From positions 1-14,643 of the forward strand of contig CAYJTF010000022.1 of NCBI GenBank assembly GCA_964373165.1: a DNA stretch of 14,643 nt, read 5' to 3'. The notes beneath the pieces are model-generated. The model made no database searches. It was not told where the DNA came from and was given only the letters and a program-made list of their open reading frames with translations. A program made the translations under genes and the position numbers. This DNA is from JAGVVZ01 sp964373165. Its GTDB lineage: Archaea > Aenigmatarchaeota > Aenigmatarchaeia > CG10238-14. Shown one piece after another: positions 7,139 through 14,064 of the stretch. Position 1 is the first letter of the stretch. Each line of letters opens with the position of its first letter.

Positions 7139-7989
7139 TTCTTCAATTCATCGTGATATATTGTTGATCCCATTCGAAGTTTCAATTTATGCTTTCTAAT
7201 CAACTCTATTATAATTTTATCTAGCTCGTCACGATATGGTTTATTTTTAGAATAGTAAAATTGCTTTAAAGCAGAAATATCCAAGGCTTTCAATTCCTTT
7301 TTTAAGCGCTCTAAAATATATTTGCTTAAGTTGATATGCTCAACATAAATTTCTTTATTACCTGTTTTCGCTATAGCTTTGAATAAACTATCTAACTCTT
7401 CTTTTTTGGCTACGAAATGCGGCAATAGGGGACCAACAAAAACATACGTTTTTAATCCAGTTTGATTTAATTTCTGGAGAGTTTCCAGTCTTACACTTGC
7501 TGCGGGTGCAAATTTTTCGAAATATCTCGATATGTTATCATTAGTTGTAGTTATGGTCATGCCGATCTCGGCATGTTTGAATTTACCCAGTAGATCGACA
7601 TCTCTTAATACCAAATTGGATTTAGTCAAGATGCTAACAGTTCCTTCAAATTCATAATCTAGTAAAACCTCTAAACATTTCCTTGTTATTTTGTATTTTG
7701 CTTCGAGGCCCTGATAAGGATCTGTAACAGAACTAAATAAGACACTTTTGTTTCTCCCCTTATTTTTCAGTTTTCTAAGTTCATTTCTAAGAAGTTCGGG
7801 CGCATTAATTTTCACATATACATATTCCCCCCAATCATTGACCTGCTTGCCAACAAATCTCCCCATGAAGCTTGCATAGCAATATGTGCAACCGAACCTG
7901 CAGCCAACATAAGGATTGATCACGTAATCTGTATCAGGTAGCTTGGATAAAGTAAGAATTGATTTTGCCTGTATTTCTTTTACTTCCAT
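7135..7989 (-). CDS. SPL-family radical SAM protein
   Basis: A 284-residue protein with the radical SAM cluster motif CRFGCTYC (Cys30, Cys34, Cys37), whose three cysteines hold a 4Fe-4S cluster that cleaves S-adenosylmethionine. The context NPYVGCRFGCTYCYA, then VLFSSVTDPYQGLEAKYKITRKCLEVL and TKSNLVLRD, is characteristic of the spore-photoproduct-lyase-like group (COG1533, Rv2578c-like). Members outside spore formers have mostly unknown substrates; roles in DNA repair have been suggested. It lies 28 nt downstream of PCNA on the same strand and may be co-transcribed with the replication genes, which would suit a DNA-related role (inference). The start at ATG 7989 is the only one that keeps the family N-terminal stretch ending in DYVINPYVGC. 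Confidence 0.88.
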   Translation of the reverse strand: MEVKEIQAKSILTLSKLPDTDYVINPYVGCRFGCTYCYASFMGRFVGKQVNDWGEYVYVKINAPELLRNELRKLKNKGRNKSVLFSSVTDPYQGLEAKYKITRKCLEVLLDYEFEGTVSILTKSNLVLRDVDLLGKFKHAEIGMTITTTNDNISRYFEKFAPAASVRLETLQKLNQTGLKTYVFVGPLLPHFVAKKEELDSLFKAIAKTGNKEIYVEHINLSKYILERLKKELKALDISALKQFYYSKNKPYRDELDKIIIELIRKHKLKLRMGSTIYHDELKN

Positions 7990-8017
7990 TGATATCTATC
8001 GATTAAATGCAATAAAT

Positions 8018-8767
8018 TTATTCTTCCTGCACTCTCGGTGCTAAAATGAAATTAATTTCTACCTTATCTAAATCTTTGAAGCTTAATTTCATCGGATAAT
8101 CCTTCGACCACATAGCTGTTACTTCATCTGCAAGCTTAGATGCTTTCATCATTTTTTTCAGATAGTCAATTGGATATCTTGCCCTGGCACTCTCCTTTGT
8201 TTGTAAGTCCAGCAGCGACTCTTCATCCTTTTTTAGTGTTAATTCTGTCGAACTCACATCGCCAGAAGCTTTGATGTTAAACAGTTCTTTATTCGCTTCA
8301 AAAACTACAGAATCAGACACGACTTCTGCATCATCAATCCCATTCTTTAAGACGTCCGCCTTTAATTTAGCTTTCACTTTAAAATCTAGTTGATCTATGG
8401 GTGGGATTTCATCTTGTGATATGTCTAGTAAAGGGACAGTGAATTTTCTAGTTGAAGATCCCTTCATAACAATATCCAGTTTGTTATCCTTGAGTTCCAT
8501 TGAAATCTTGTCGTCACCTGTGGCCCTTTTCAGAATAGATACAAAATTTGTGACATTCACAGGAATTAGCTTTTCATCTTGAACCTCGAATTGTTCGAAA
8601 GCAGTTGGAGGAAGTTTGAATTCCACAACAGCTACCATAGCCCTATCAGCCGCAACCAAACTCAATCCATTTTTATTTACTTTAAAGATACCTTCATCGA
8701 TAAGTTCACCGATTGTTGATATAGAATCTTTTAATAAATTCGCATCAGATATTGTTGCTTTGAACAT
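8018..8767 (-). CDS. pcn: DNA polymerase sliding clamp (PCNA)
   Basis: A 249-residue archaeal PCNA, the ring-shaped processivity factor that tethers DNA polymerase, FEN1, ligase and others to DNA. N-terminal MFKATISDANLLKDSISTIG and NGLSLVAADRAMVAVVEFKL match domain 1. An interdomain connector (PLLDISQDEIPPID) is followed by domain 2. Near the C-terminus, YPIDYLKKMMKASKLADEV and YPMKLSF are typical, and the chain ends FILAPRVQEE, equivalent to the usual APRV/APKI-E tail that contacts PIP-box partners. The start is ATG 8767; the TTG codon just before it is an alternative. The ATG shares its A with the TGA stop of the upstream OB-fold gene, so the two are translationally coupled. Length and motifs are complete. 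Confidence 0.96.
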   Translation of the reverse strand: MFKATISDANLLKDSISTIGELIDEGIFKVNKNGLSLVAADRAMVAVVEFKLPPTAFEQFEVQDEKLIPVNVTNFVSILKRATGDDKISMELKDNKLDIVMKGSSTRKFTVPLLDISQDEIPPIDQLDFKVKAKLKADVLKNGIDDAEVVSDSVVFEANKELFNIKASGDVSSTELTLKKDEESLLDLQTKESARARYPIDYLKKMMKASKLADEVTAMWSKDYPMKLSFKDLDKVEINFILAPRVQEE

Positions 8768-9096
8768 CAATTAACACCCCACTTGTTATACAATTCTTCT
8801 ACTTTTTTATAAAGATTTATATCCAAGCCAGTAAGATTTTGAATTACATTCGCTTTAATATCTATTCCCAAATCTGTTGGTATTGTTGCTCCAAAAACAG
8901 CAACTAAATGGTTAACGTTTACCTTATCTAAAATAGATGGTAAATCAACAAACACCTTTACTTTGTCTGTGCCGTCGTCCACGACAATTGTATCGTCCTT
9001 TTTATCAACTACAATACCCATAATTTTCACTCTAAAGTCAGTTTCCGGATTTATTTCAACTATTTTTCTTAAAGGATAATGATTTTTATTAGGCAT
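8767..9096 (-). CDS. RPA/Stn1-like single-domain OB-fold protein
   Basis: A 109-residue protein containing one OB-fold: DFRVKIMGIVVDKKDDTIVVDDGTDKVKVFVD (about residues 19-50) gives the strand pattern V-x-G-x-V, DDGT, then strand 3. Later strands (HLVAVFGATIP, GIDIKANVIQNL) and a C-terminal helix DINLYKKVEELYNKW give the OB-plus-helix layout of RPA32/Stn1-type single-stranded-DNA-binding subunits. It overlaps the PCNA start by one nucleotide, so a role at the replication fork or in ssDNA binding is reasonable (inference). No zinc finger or second OB domain is present, so it would need a partner or self-association to act as a full RPA. Start chosen at ATG 9096 rather than the TTG just upstream. 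A TATA-like TATATTAAAG on the minus strand lies about 25-30 nt upstream. Confidence 0.75.
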   Translation of the reverse strand: MPNKNHYPLRKIVEINPETDFRVKIMGIVVDKKDDTIVVDDGTDKVKVFVDLPSILDKVNVNHLVAVFGATIPTDLGIDIKANVIQNLTGLDINLYKKVEELYNKWGVN

Positions 9097-9128
9097 CAAA
9101 AAATAATTAAGATTTCATACTTTAATAT

Positions 9129-9156
9129 AATTTCTCTTTTCTATAAAGGAGAAATT
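9129..9156. promoter_or_regulatory. 12-bp inverted repeat with 4-nt loop in divergent promoter region
   Basis: AATTTCTCTTTT (9129-9140) and AAAGGAGAAATT (9145-9156) are complementary over 12 bp (one T-G pair) around the loop CTAT. The element lies in the 150-nt region between the divergent OB-fold/PCNA and permease genes and touches the likely TATA box of the former (about 9120-9129). Its place suggests an operator for a dimeric regulator; a hairpin in the permease mRNA leader is also possible if transcription starts upstream. Confidence 0.45.
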
Positions 9157-9246
9157 TATTTTATTTGCGGTTTAGCATTTTTAGGATCGTTGACCTGGTA
9201 TCAGTTAGCTTTTTATTTTTAATTCCTGATAAACAACCGATTGATT

Positions 9247-10374
9247 ATGTTAGATCTAGCACTAAAAAATATTCTGAGGCAGAAAACAAGGACAATACTG
9301 ACGATAATAGGGATAACTATAGGTATAGCAGCTATTATAACTCTTGGCTCTATTTCGGAAGGTTTGACTCAAACAATTAACAGCGACCTAGAATTTCTGA
9401 GTGGATTTATTACTGTAACTTCAAAAGATGCCAGCACGTTCTTTGTTGGCTATCTCGGATCCGAGATAACACAAGATGAAGCTAATGAGCTTTTAGATGT
9501 ATCAGGAGTAAAGGATGTAGTGCCATTTAATTTGGCTACAGGTCCGATCATACCGTTTCATGGTCCTGAATATATTGTTTACGGTTTTGATCCTGATAAG
9601 AGCGAATATTTTGAAGGGAAGGATGTTGATCTTGAATCTGGGAGAAGATTAGAACCATCAGATGAGTTTGTAGCTGTGATAGGCTTTAATTATGCAGAGA
9701 CTAGACATATCACCCTAAGTGACTTTATCGAATTAGAGGATGAAGAGTTTGAAGTGGTGGGTATTTTAGAAAAAACTGAAAGTGATACAGATGACATTGT
9801 CTTTTTACCTTTGGATACGATGAACGATGTATATGATTTTGACACTTATAGAGCTGTTTACGTAATTCCTGATGATGTTTCAAAAATGGATTCAATAGCA
9901 GAGACAATAAACGAAGAGTTTACTGATCTGTCTGCTAGGACAACGGCAGACATAGCAAAGCAAGCTTCTGGCATAATAAATAACGTTCGGTTTTTCACAG
10001 TTGGCATAGCTGCCATATCAGCAATAGTTGGTGGATTAGGTGTTATGAACACGATGATAATGTCAGTTCTTGAGAGGAGACAAGAAATAGGAATATTGAA
10101 AGCACTGGGGGCGACAAACAAATTTGTCATGAAATTAATCTTGATCGAATCATCTTTGATTAGTTTGGTCGGTGGAATTTTCGGAGTCATGGTCGGGTTT
10201 GTATCAACCTTTTTAATGAAGACCGTTAGTCAAGGCACGGCTATTGCAATTATAACACCTAATCTAATCATATACTCTTTGATTTTTGCCACTAGTTTAG
10301 GAGTGATAGGGGGATTGTATCCGTCTAAAAAAGCTGCAGATTTAAGTCCAATAGAGGCGTTGAGATATGAATGA
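9247..10374 (+). CDS. MacB/FtsX-family ABC transporter permease
   Basis: A 375-residue permease of the MacB/LolC/FtsX type, which drives mechanical work on substrates outside the membrane instead of moving them through a classic channel. Layout: N-terminal amphipathic helix DLALKNILRQKTRT; TM1 (about 18-38, ILTIIGITIGIAAIITLGS); a large external MacB_PCD-like domain (about 40-250); then three C-terminal TM helices. ERRQEIGILKALGAT between TM2 and TM3 is the signature cytoplasmic coupling segment. It ends PSKKAADLSPIEALRYE, also typical. Start at ATG 9247; a TTG at 9241 is possible, and a TATA-like CTTTTTATTT about 30 nt upstream predicts a nearly leaderless message. The ATPase gene overlaps its end by 8 nt. 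Confidence 0.93.
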   Translation: MLDLALKNILRQKTRTILTIIGITIGIAAIITLGSISEGLTQTINSDLEFLSGFITVTSKDASTFFVGYLGSEITQDEANELLDVSGVKDVVPFNLATGPIIPFHGPEYIVYGFDPDKSEYFEGKDVDLESGRRLEPSDEFVAVIGFNYAETRHITLSDFIELEDEEFEVVGILEKTESDTDDIVFLPLDTMNDVYDFDTYRAVYVIPDDVSKMDSIAETINEEFTDLSARTTADIAKQASGIINNVRFFTVGIAAISAIVGGLGVMNTMIMSVLERRQEIGILKALGATNKFVMKLILIESSLISLVGGIFGVMVGFVSTFLMKTVSQGTAIAIITPNLIIYSLIFATSLGVIGGLYPSKKAADLSPIEALRYE

Positions 10375-11050
10375 AGTGATTAGAACTGAAAACCTGTTGA
10401 AAGTATACAATGAAGGAATGAGTAATGAAGTTATAGCATTGGATAGAGTTAGTATTAAAATAAAAAAAGGAGATTTTGTTGCAATAGCAGGGCCTTCTGG
10501 AAGTGGGAAAAGCACATTATTGCATATGCTGGGCGTTCTTGATAAACCGACTTCAGGTAAAGTGATAATAGATGATATTGATGTTTCTGAATTATCTGAC
10601 GATGAAAAAACCGAAATAAGAAGAGAAAAAATAGGATTTGTTTTTCAACAGTTTAATCTAATCCCGTTATTGACGGCTATCGAGAATGTTGAAATGCCTA
10701 TTCAGTTATCTGGAAAAGACAAGACAAAATCGTCAAGCAGAGCATTAGAATTGTTGAAAATCGTAAATTTGGAGAATAGACAAGATCACTTTCCAAACCA
10801 ATTAAGCGGCGGTCAACAACAAAGAGTTGCCATAGCCAGATCACTCGCAAACGATCCTAAAATAATATTAGCAGACGAGCCAACGGGAAATCTAGATTCC
10901 AAGACAAGCCAAGAAATCGTAAAGCTATTAAAGGATTTAAATCTTAAAGGATATACAATTGTGGTTGTTACGCATGACACTTCAATTGCAAAATTTGCAA
11001 GCAAGAGAGTATATATGAAAGACGGCAAGGTGGACAATCATGAGAAATAA
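10367..11050 (+). CDS. MacB/LolD-like ABC transporter ATP-binding protein
   Basis: A complete 227-residue ABC ATPase. Walker A GPSGSGKST (42-50), Q-loop VFQQFN (92-97), signature LSGGQQQR (146-153), Walker B IILADE (166-171) with GNLD just after, and H-loop His203. FNLIPLLTAIENVEMP after the Q-loop is the pattern of the LolD/MacB subfamily, matching the FtsX-type permease. It presumably forms a dimer on the two copies of that permease. The ATG lies 8 nt inside the end of the permease gene, and its own stop overlaps the next gene by 11 nt, so the three are translationally coupled. The substrate is unknown. Confidence 0.95.
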   Translation: MNEVIRTENLLKVYNEGMSNEVIALDRVSIKIKKGDFVAIAGPSGSGKSTLLHMLGVLDKPTSGKVIIDDIDVSELSDDEKTEIRREKIGFVFQQFNLIPLLTAIENVEMPIQLSGKDKTKSSSRALELLKIVNLENRQDHFPNQLSGGQQQRVAIARSLANDPKIILADEPTGNLDSKTSQEIVKLLKDLNLKGYTIVVVTHDTSIAKFASKRVYMKDGKVDNHEK

Positions 11051-12173
11051 AATAATGATATTATTTGTAGTGGCTTTGCTTATTCCTATAGCTTTGGCGG
11101 AAGATTTCGCATTGCTTAATATCGAAACTTCGTTTACAGATCCATATCCGGTGGAACCAGGCAAGAATTTGGTTTTGTCATTATCATTATCAAACAATGG
11201 CAATAAAGTCGCAAAAGATATTAGTGTCAAACTTCTTCCCCCGGAGCAGTTTGTCTTACTAGAAAGTTCTACAGAAAAAATTAACGAACTGCAATCCGGC
11301 AAAACAAAAATAATTGAGTATAATTTGTTTGTCAACAGCTCGGCAGTTTCCGCAGTCTACCAAATACCTTTGAGAATTAGTTATGATACAACAATCAATC
11401 TAACGAAAAATATTAATATAAGAGTTCAGGGATTGCCTGATTTCAAACTCATTTCAGTTAAAAGCGATGAGTTCAATCCAGGTGAAACTGAGAATATAAA
11501 AGCAACTATACAGAATTTAGGAACTGGTAGAGCCAAAAGAACAGTGGCCACGTTTAAATCGTCATCACAAGAAATATCTCCCGTATTGTCGGGCGGAATA
11601 GTTTATATAGGAGACGTTGATCCAAACGAAAATAAATTTATAGAATTCAACCTTCATGCCAGCTCAGATGCCGAATACGGTGTTTATCCTGGAATTATTA
11701 ATATCACTTATGAAGATGAATCAGGCAATGCCATATCTGATAAATTTGATGTCGGTGTTTTGATTAACGGCAAACCCGATCTGTATATTTTAAAAACAGA
11801 GACAGATATGGAGGAACAAAAGTTAACTATAGAAATTAACAATCTCGGAACAGCAGAAGCAGATGCTATTAAAAGCGAATTGATTATCAACAACAAAACA
11901 TTTGATGTAGATTATGTCACCAAAATTAAAATAGACAAGAGTGCATCATTTAAATTTAAAATCCCGCAGACAGAATCTGCGATATTGAAGCTAAGCTATA
12001 AAGGACCCGATAACATACAATATACCAAAGATGAAGTAATAGTTTGGGATAAACCCAAAGCAAACGGATTCAATTGGATCACGATTATTGTTGTTGGAAT
12101 AATAATTTATCTTATATGGAAGTTTGATATTATCAAGAGAGTTTTAAAGCTAAACAAGATTAAGTCAAGATAA
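11040..12173 (+). CDS. COG1361-type exported membrane protein with Ig-like/CARDB repeats
   Basis: A 377-residue protein with a clear signal peptide (MRNKIMILFVVALLIPIALA, residues 1-20), an ectodomain of beta-rich repeats, and one C-terminal transmembrane helix (about 345-361, WITIIVVGIIIYLIWKF) followed by a basic tail, giving a type I membrane protein. The repeats show the CARDB/NEW3-like pattern, for example PYPVEPGKNLVLSLSLSNNG, NPGETENIKATIQNLGTGRA and LTIEINNLGTAEADA, suggesting about three Ig-like modules. Such COG1361 proteins commonly sit beside MacB-type ABC genes in archaea and may act as the extracytoplasmic partner of the transporter or an envelope component (inference). The ATG is within the end of the ATPase gene. 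Its stop lies 16 nt from the convergent regulator stop. Confidence 0.85.
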   Translation: MRNKIMILFVVALLIPIALAEDFALLNIETSFTDPYPVEPGKNLVLSLSLSNNGNKVAKDISVKLLPPEQFVLLESSTEKINELQSGKTKIIEYNLFVNSSAVSAVYQIPLRISYDTTINLTKNINIRVQGLPDFKLISVKSDEFNPGETENIKATIQNLGTGRAKRTVATFKSSSQEISPVLSGGIVYIGDVDPNENKFIEFNLHASSDAEYGVYPGIINITYEDESGNAISDKFDVGVLINGKPDLYILKTETDMEEQKLTIEINNLGTAEADAIKSELIINNKTFDVDYVTKIKIDKSASFKFKIPQTESAILKLSYKGPDNIQYTKDEVIVWDKPKANGFNWITIIVVGIIIYLIWKFDIIKRVLKLNKIKSR

Positions 12174-12189
12174 AAAATAAAATATATTC

Positions 12190-12462
12190 CTATTTCAAGG
12201 TGCTAAGGATACTTTTCGCCTTTAACAGTGTTTCAGTTGGTGCTATCAATTTCATCATGCCCATTTCAAAGACAACTAATATACCTAAAACAACAAGAAC
12301 CTCTAAAATCCCAGCGAGTCTGTGTCTCTCAATACCAGTTTTTTCTGAGAGTTCTGATATAGTAACCCCCGGCTTCCCCTGACTTTTCTCCTTAAAAATT
12401 GTTTTCAAGACTTGATTGACGGCATTATTTTTAATTAATATATCAATTATTCGTGTGGACAT
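12190..12462 (-). CDS. Small winged-helix (HTH) DNA-binding protein
   Basis: A 90-residue protein with a single winged-helix-like domain. Residues about 33-60 (VTISELSEKTGIERHRLAGILEVLVVLGIL) form the helix-turn-helix: SELSEKTG then recognition helix RHRLAGILEVL, like MarR/ArsR-type folds. The C-terminal half (VVFEMGMMKLIAPTETLLKAK) would be the wing and a final helix. A likely transcription regulator; the target is unknown, but the adjoining transporter operon and the inverted repeat at 9129-9156 are candidates (speculative). It has the strongest ribosome-binding site in the window (AGGAGG), and its promoter runs into the assembly gap. Confidence 0.75.
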   Translation of the reverse strand: MSTRIIDILIKNNAVNQVLKTIFKEKSQGKPGVTISELSEKTGIERHRLAGILEVLVVLGILVVFEMGMMKLIAPTETLLKAKSILSTLK

Positions 12463-12467
12463 ATAGT

Positions 12468-12473
12468 CCTCCT
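12468..12473 (-). promoter_or_regulatory. Strong Shine-Dalgarno site AGGAGG
   Basis: CCTCCT on the plus strand reads AGGAGG on the minus strand, 5 nt before the ATG at 12462. It fixes the start of the winged-helix gene and shows that this organism does use Shine-Dalgarno initiation, in contrast with the apparently leaderless genes nearby. Confidence 0.8.
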
Positions 12474-12494
12474 ACTTCTTTTATCTGGTACCTA

Positions 12495-12504
12495 NNNNNN
12501 NNNN
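12495..12504. other. Assembly gap (10 N)
   Basis: Ten N bases mark a scaffold join in the intergenic space between two divergent genes. The real gap length is unknown and sequence may be missing. The 7-mer TGGTACC occurs on both sides (12486-12492 and 12539-12545), which may be chance or a cause of the assembly break. Confidence 0.99.
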
Positions 12505-12518
12505 TAAATAGTTTTGGT

Positions 12519-12528
12519 GTTTATATTT
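12519..12528 (+). promoter_or_regulatory. TATA-like box for the glycosyltransferase
   Basis: GTTTATATTT is centred about 30 nt upstream of the ATG at 12554, with no Shine-Dalgarno sequence in between, predicting a leaderless or very short leader. Confidence 0.4.
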
Positions 12529-12553
12529 GTACTAGTTTTGGTACCAATGAGAA

Positions 12554-13771
12554 ATGATTATAATGAAAAATTTTATAGCAGATTTATACCCAGATTTATT
12601 TCCAGATATTAATACTCTTAGAAATCTGATATTGCCGGAGACCGATGATCCAGTATCAATTATAGTGCCTACACATAATAGATGTCCATATAATCCGATG
12701 ACGGATAAAGAATTGAATCCACTTCAATGGTTTTTAGATTCCATAAGATGGCAACAAAAAACCGGTGAGTATGAGATTGTTGTAGTTGATGATGCTTCAA
12801 ATGATTTTACAGAGGAAGTTGTTGGACTAAATCAAGATTTGCCTATTGTTTATCATAGAAATAATTGTAGAAGAAATTTTTCTACAAGCAGAAATATTGG
12901 TTTATCTGTCTCATCCTATAACACGTTATTGTTTTTAGATGATGATGTAGTTTGTTCACCCAGTTTAGTTGGAATAATGATGTATGCTTGGAAGAGGTCT
13001 TATAATGGAAAATTGGGCGTCATAGTAGTTCCGAATTATAAAAGATCTACATTACCAGAACAAGTTGAAATGAAAGATATAGGAGTTTTAGATTTGGACA
13101 CTGGCAGAAGAACTTCCGCTGGTTACGCCTTTCCTTTGGTTTATCTAAATGGTTCCAGAGCTTCTAGATTTGAAAACGGCGTGCTCGTTCCAGTTCCTGT
13201 TACTAATTTTGGAGGAACGTTCATAACAGATAAAAATGTGATAGATGATATAGGCGGATTTCCAACATTCCCCGTATCTGATCATGCAACAGAAGCCGAG
13301 GCAGCTTTAAGATTAAAAGAAAGAGGCTACCAATCTCATTTAGTTTTTGATCCTAGAGCTAGTTGTACACATCTTATGTATGGTAGATCTAGTGGCAGAC
13401 AAAAACTCAATGGTAGAGACTGGAAGATTCATTACGGATTACCCGGTATATCACTGTCGCAAATGGTTAAAGAAAGTGTAATACCAAGAGTTAGTGGCTG
13501 TAAAGAAGAAGATGACAGGATATTTCTATACGCTGCAATTGCAAATTATGCTAGAGTTTTTAAAGGAAGAAGTCAGGCCGCATTAGAGTCATGGGAAAGA
13601 AAAACATATCAAACTTTTGTTGTTGATAATGACACAGGATTTTATGAAGGCCGGGCTTCTGTCATAGATGATAGAAAACAGAGAGAAAGAATATGGTATT
13701 TGGCTTTTACTCACGCATTATCAAATTCTGTTTATACGACTCAAGAAATTAGCCAACAAATGAACATTTAG
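12554..13771 (+). CDS. Family 2 (GT-A fold) glycosyltransferase
   Basis: A 405-residue protein with a GT2 domain. VSIIVPTHNR (34-43) is the first nucleotide-sugar-binding strand, YEIVVVDDAS (73-82) the second, then RNFSTSRNIGL (107-117), and the metal-binding DxD-type motif LLFLDDDVV (125-133). NFGGTFITDKNVIDDIGGFP with a downstream DHATEAEAALRLKERGY matches the acceptor/base region (an ED-type motif is replaced by TEAE). The C-terminal ~130 residues are hydrophilic, with no membrane segments, so the enzyme is cytosolic or peripheral. It transfers a sugar from a nucleotide-sugar donor, probably to a glycan, lipid or protein of the envelope; donor and acceptor are unknown. ATG 12563 is an alternative start. 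Everything upstream of base 12505 is separated by the gap. Confidence 0.88.
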   Translation: MIIMKNFIADLYPDLFPDINTLRNLILPETDDPVSIIVPTHNRCPYNPMTDKELNPLQWFLDSIRWQQKTGEYEIVVVDDASNDFTEEVVGLNQDLPIVYHRNNCRRNFSTSRNIGLSVSSYNTLLFLDDDVVCSPSLVGIMMYAWKRSYNGKLGVIVVPNYKRSTLPEQVEMKDIGVLDLDTGRRTSAGYAFPLVYLNGSRASRFENGVLVPVPVTNFGGTFITDKNVIDDIGGFPTFPVSDHATEAEAALRLKERGYQSHLVFDPRASCTHLMYGRSSGRQKLNGRDWKIHYGLPGISLSQMVKESVIPRVSGCKEEDDRIFLYAAIANYARVFKGRSQAALESWERKTYQTFVVDNDTGFYEGRASVIDDRKQRERIWYLAFTHALSNSVYTTQEISQQMNI

Positions 13772-13806
13772 ATTCTCGTAACAATTTTCAATAAATTTAT
13801 GATAAT

Positions 13807-13816
13807 TTTATATAAA
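13807..13816 (+). promoter_or_regulatory. TATA box for the micro-peptide gene
   Basis: TTTATATAAA is a near-ideal archaeal TATA box, 35 nt after the glycosyltransferase stop. It would place a transcription start near 13837-13841, about 50 nt before the tiny open reading frame. Confidence 0.5.
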
Positions 13817-13887
13817 AAAATTCCCATAATATAGAGTATCAGGATAGTATTGTTTACTATTCTTATAAAAGAGATAAGGTGAAAAAA

Positions 13888-13932
13888 TTGGCAGCTAGAG
13901 CAGCAGCTAAGAAGAAGAAAGCTAGAAGATAA
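13888..13932 (+). CDS. Tiny Lys/Arg/Ala-rich basic peptide (14 residues)
   Basis: Starting at TTG 13888, the frame encodes M-AARAAAKKKKARR and then stops. GGTGA (13878-13882) lies 5 nt upstream and matches the archaeal Shine-Dalgarno core. A GTG start at 13879 would add three residues (MKK) but has no such site before it. The peptide is made only of Ala, Lys and Arg after the start, like the basic tails of histone H1 or other nucleic-acid-binding proteins. A good TATA box lies upstream and a strong T-rich terminator 22 nt after the stop, so the unit looks like an independent gene, not a chance frame. Function unknown; binding to DNA, RNA or the ribosome is inference. It could also be a small RNA with a fortuitous frame. 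Confidence 0.5.
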   Translation: MAARAAAKKKKARR

Positions 13933-13950
13933 GACTAACTTAATAAATTA

Positions 13951-13970
13951 TTTATTTTTTTTGTTTTTTT
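13951..13970 (+). terminator. T-rich archaeal terminator
   Basis: A run of 20 bases that is almost all T (including T8 at 13955-13962 and T7 at 13964-13970) follows the micro-peptide stop by about 20 nt. This is the pattern of intrinsic archaeal termination, and it separates this unit from the reductase gene downstream. Confidence 0.65.
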
Positions 13971-14064
13971 CTGAACATTTACGATGATAACCATTAGTTT
14001 TAGACTATTATTGCATAAATATTAAAAGTATAACATCCCTAGATTAATTCTATTTGGTGTTACA

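Noticed and set aside
13960..14000. C/D-box small RNA (CTGA and a GATGATA-like C box).
   Set aside because: The boxes are in the wrong order and the C box does not match the RTGATGA consensus.
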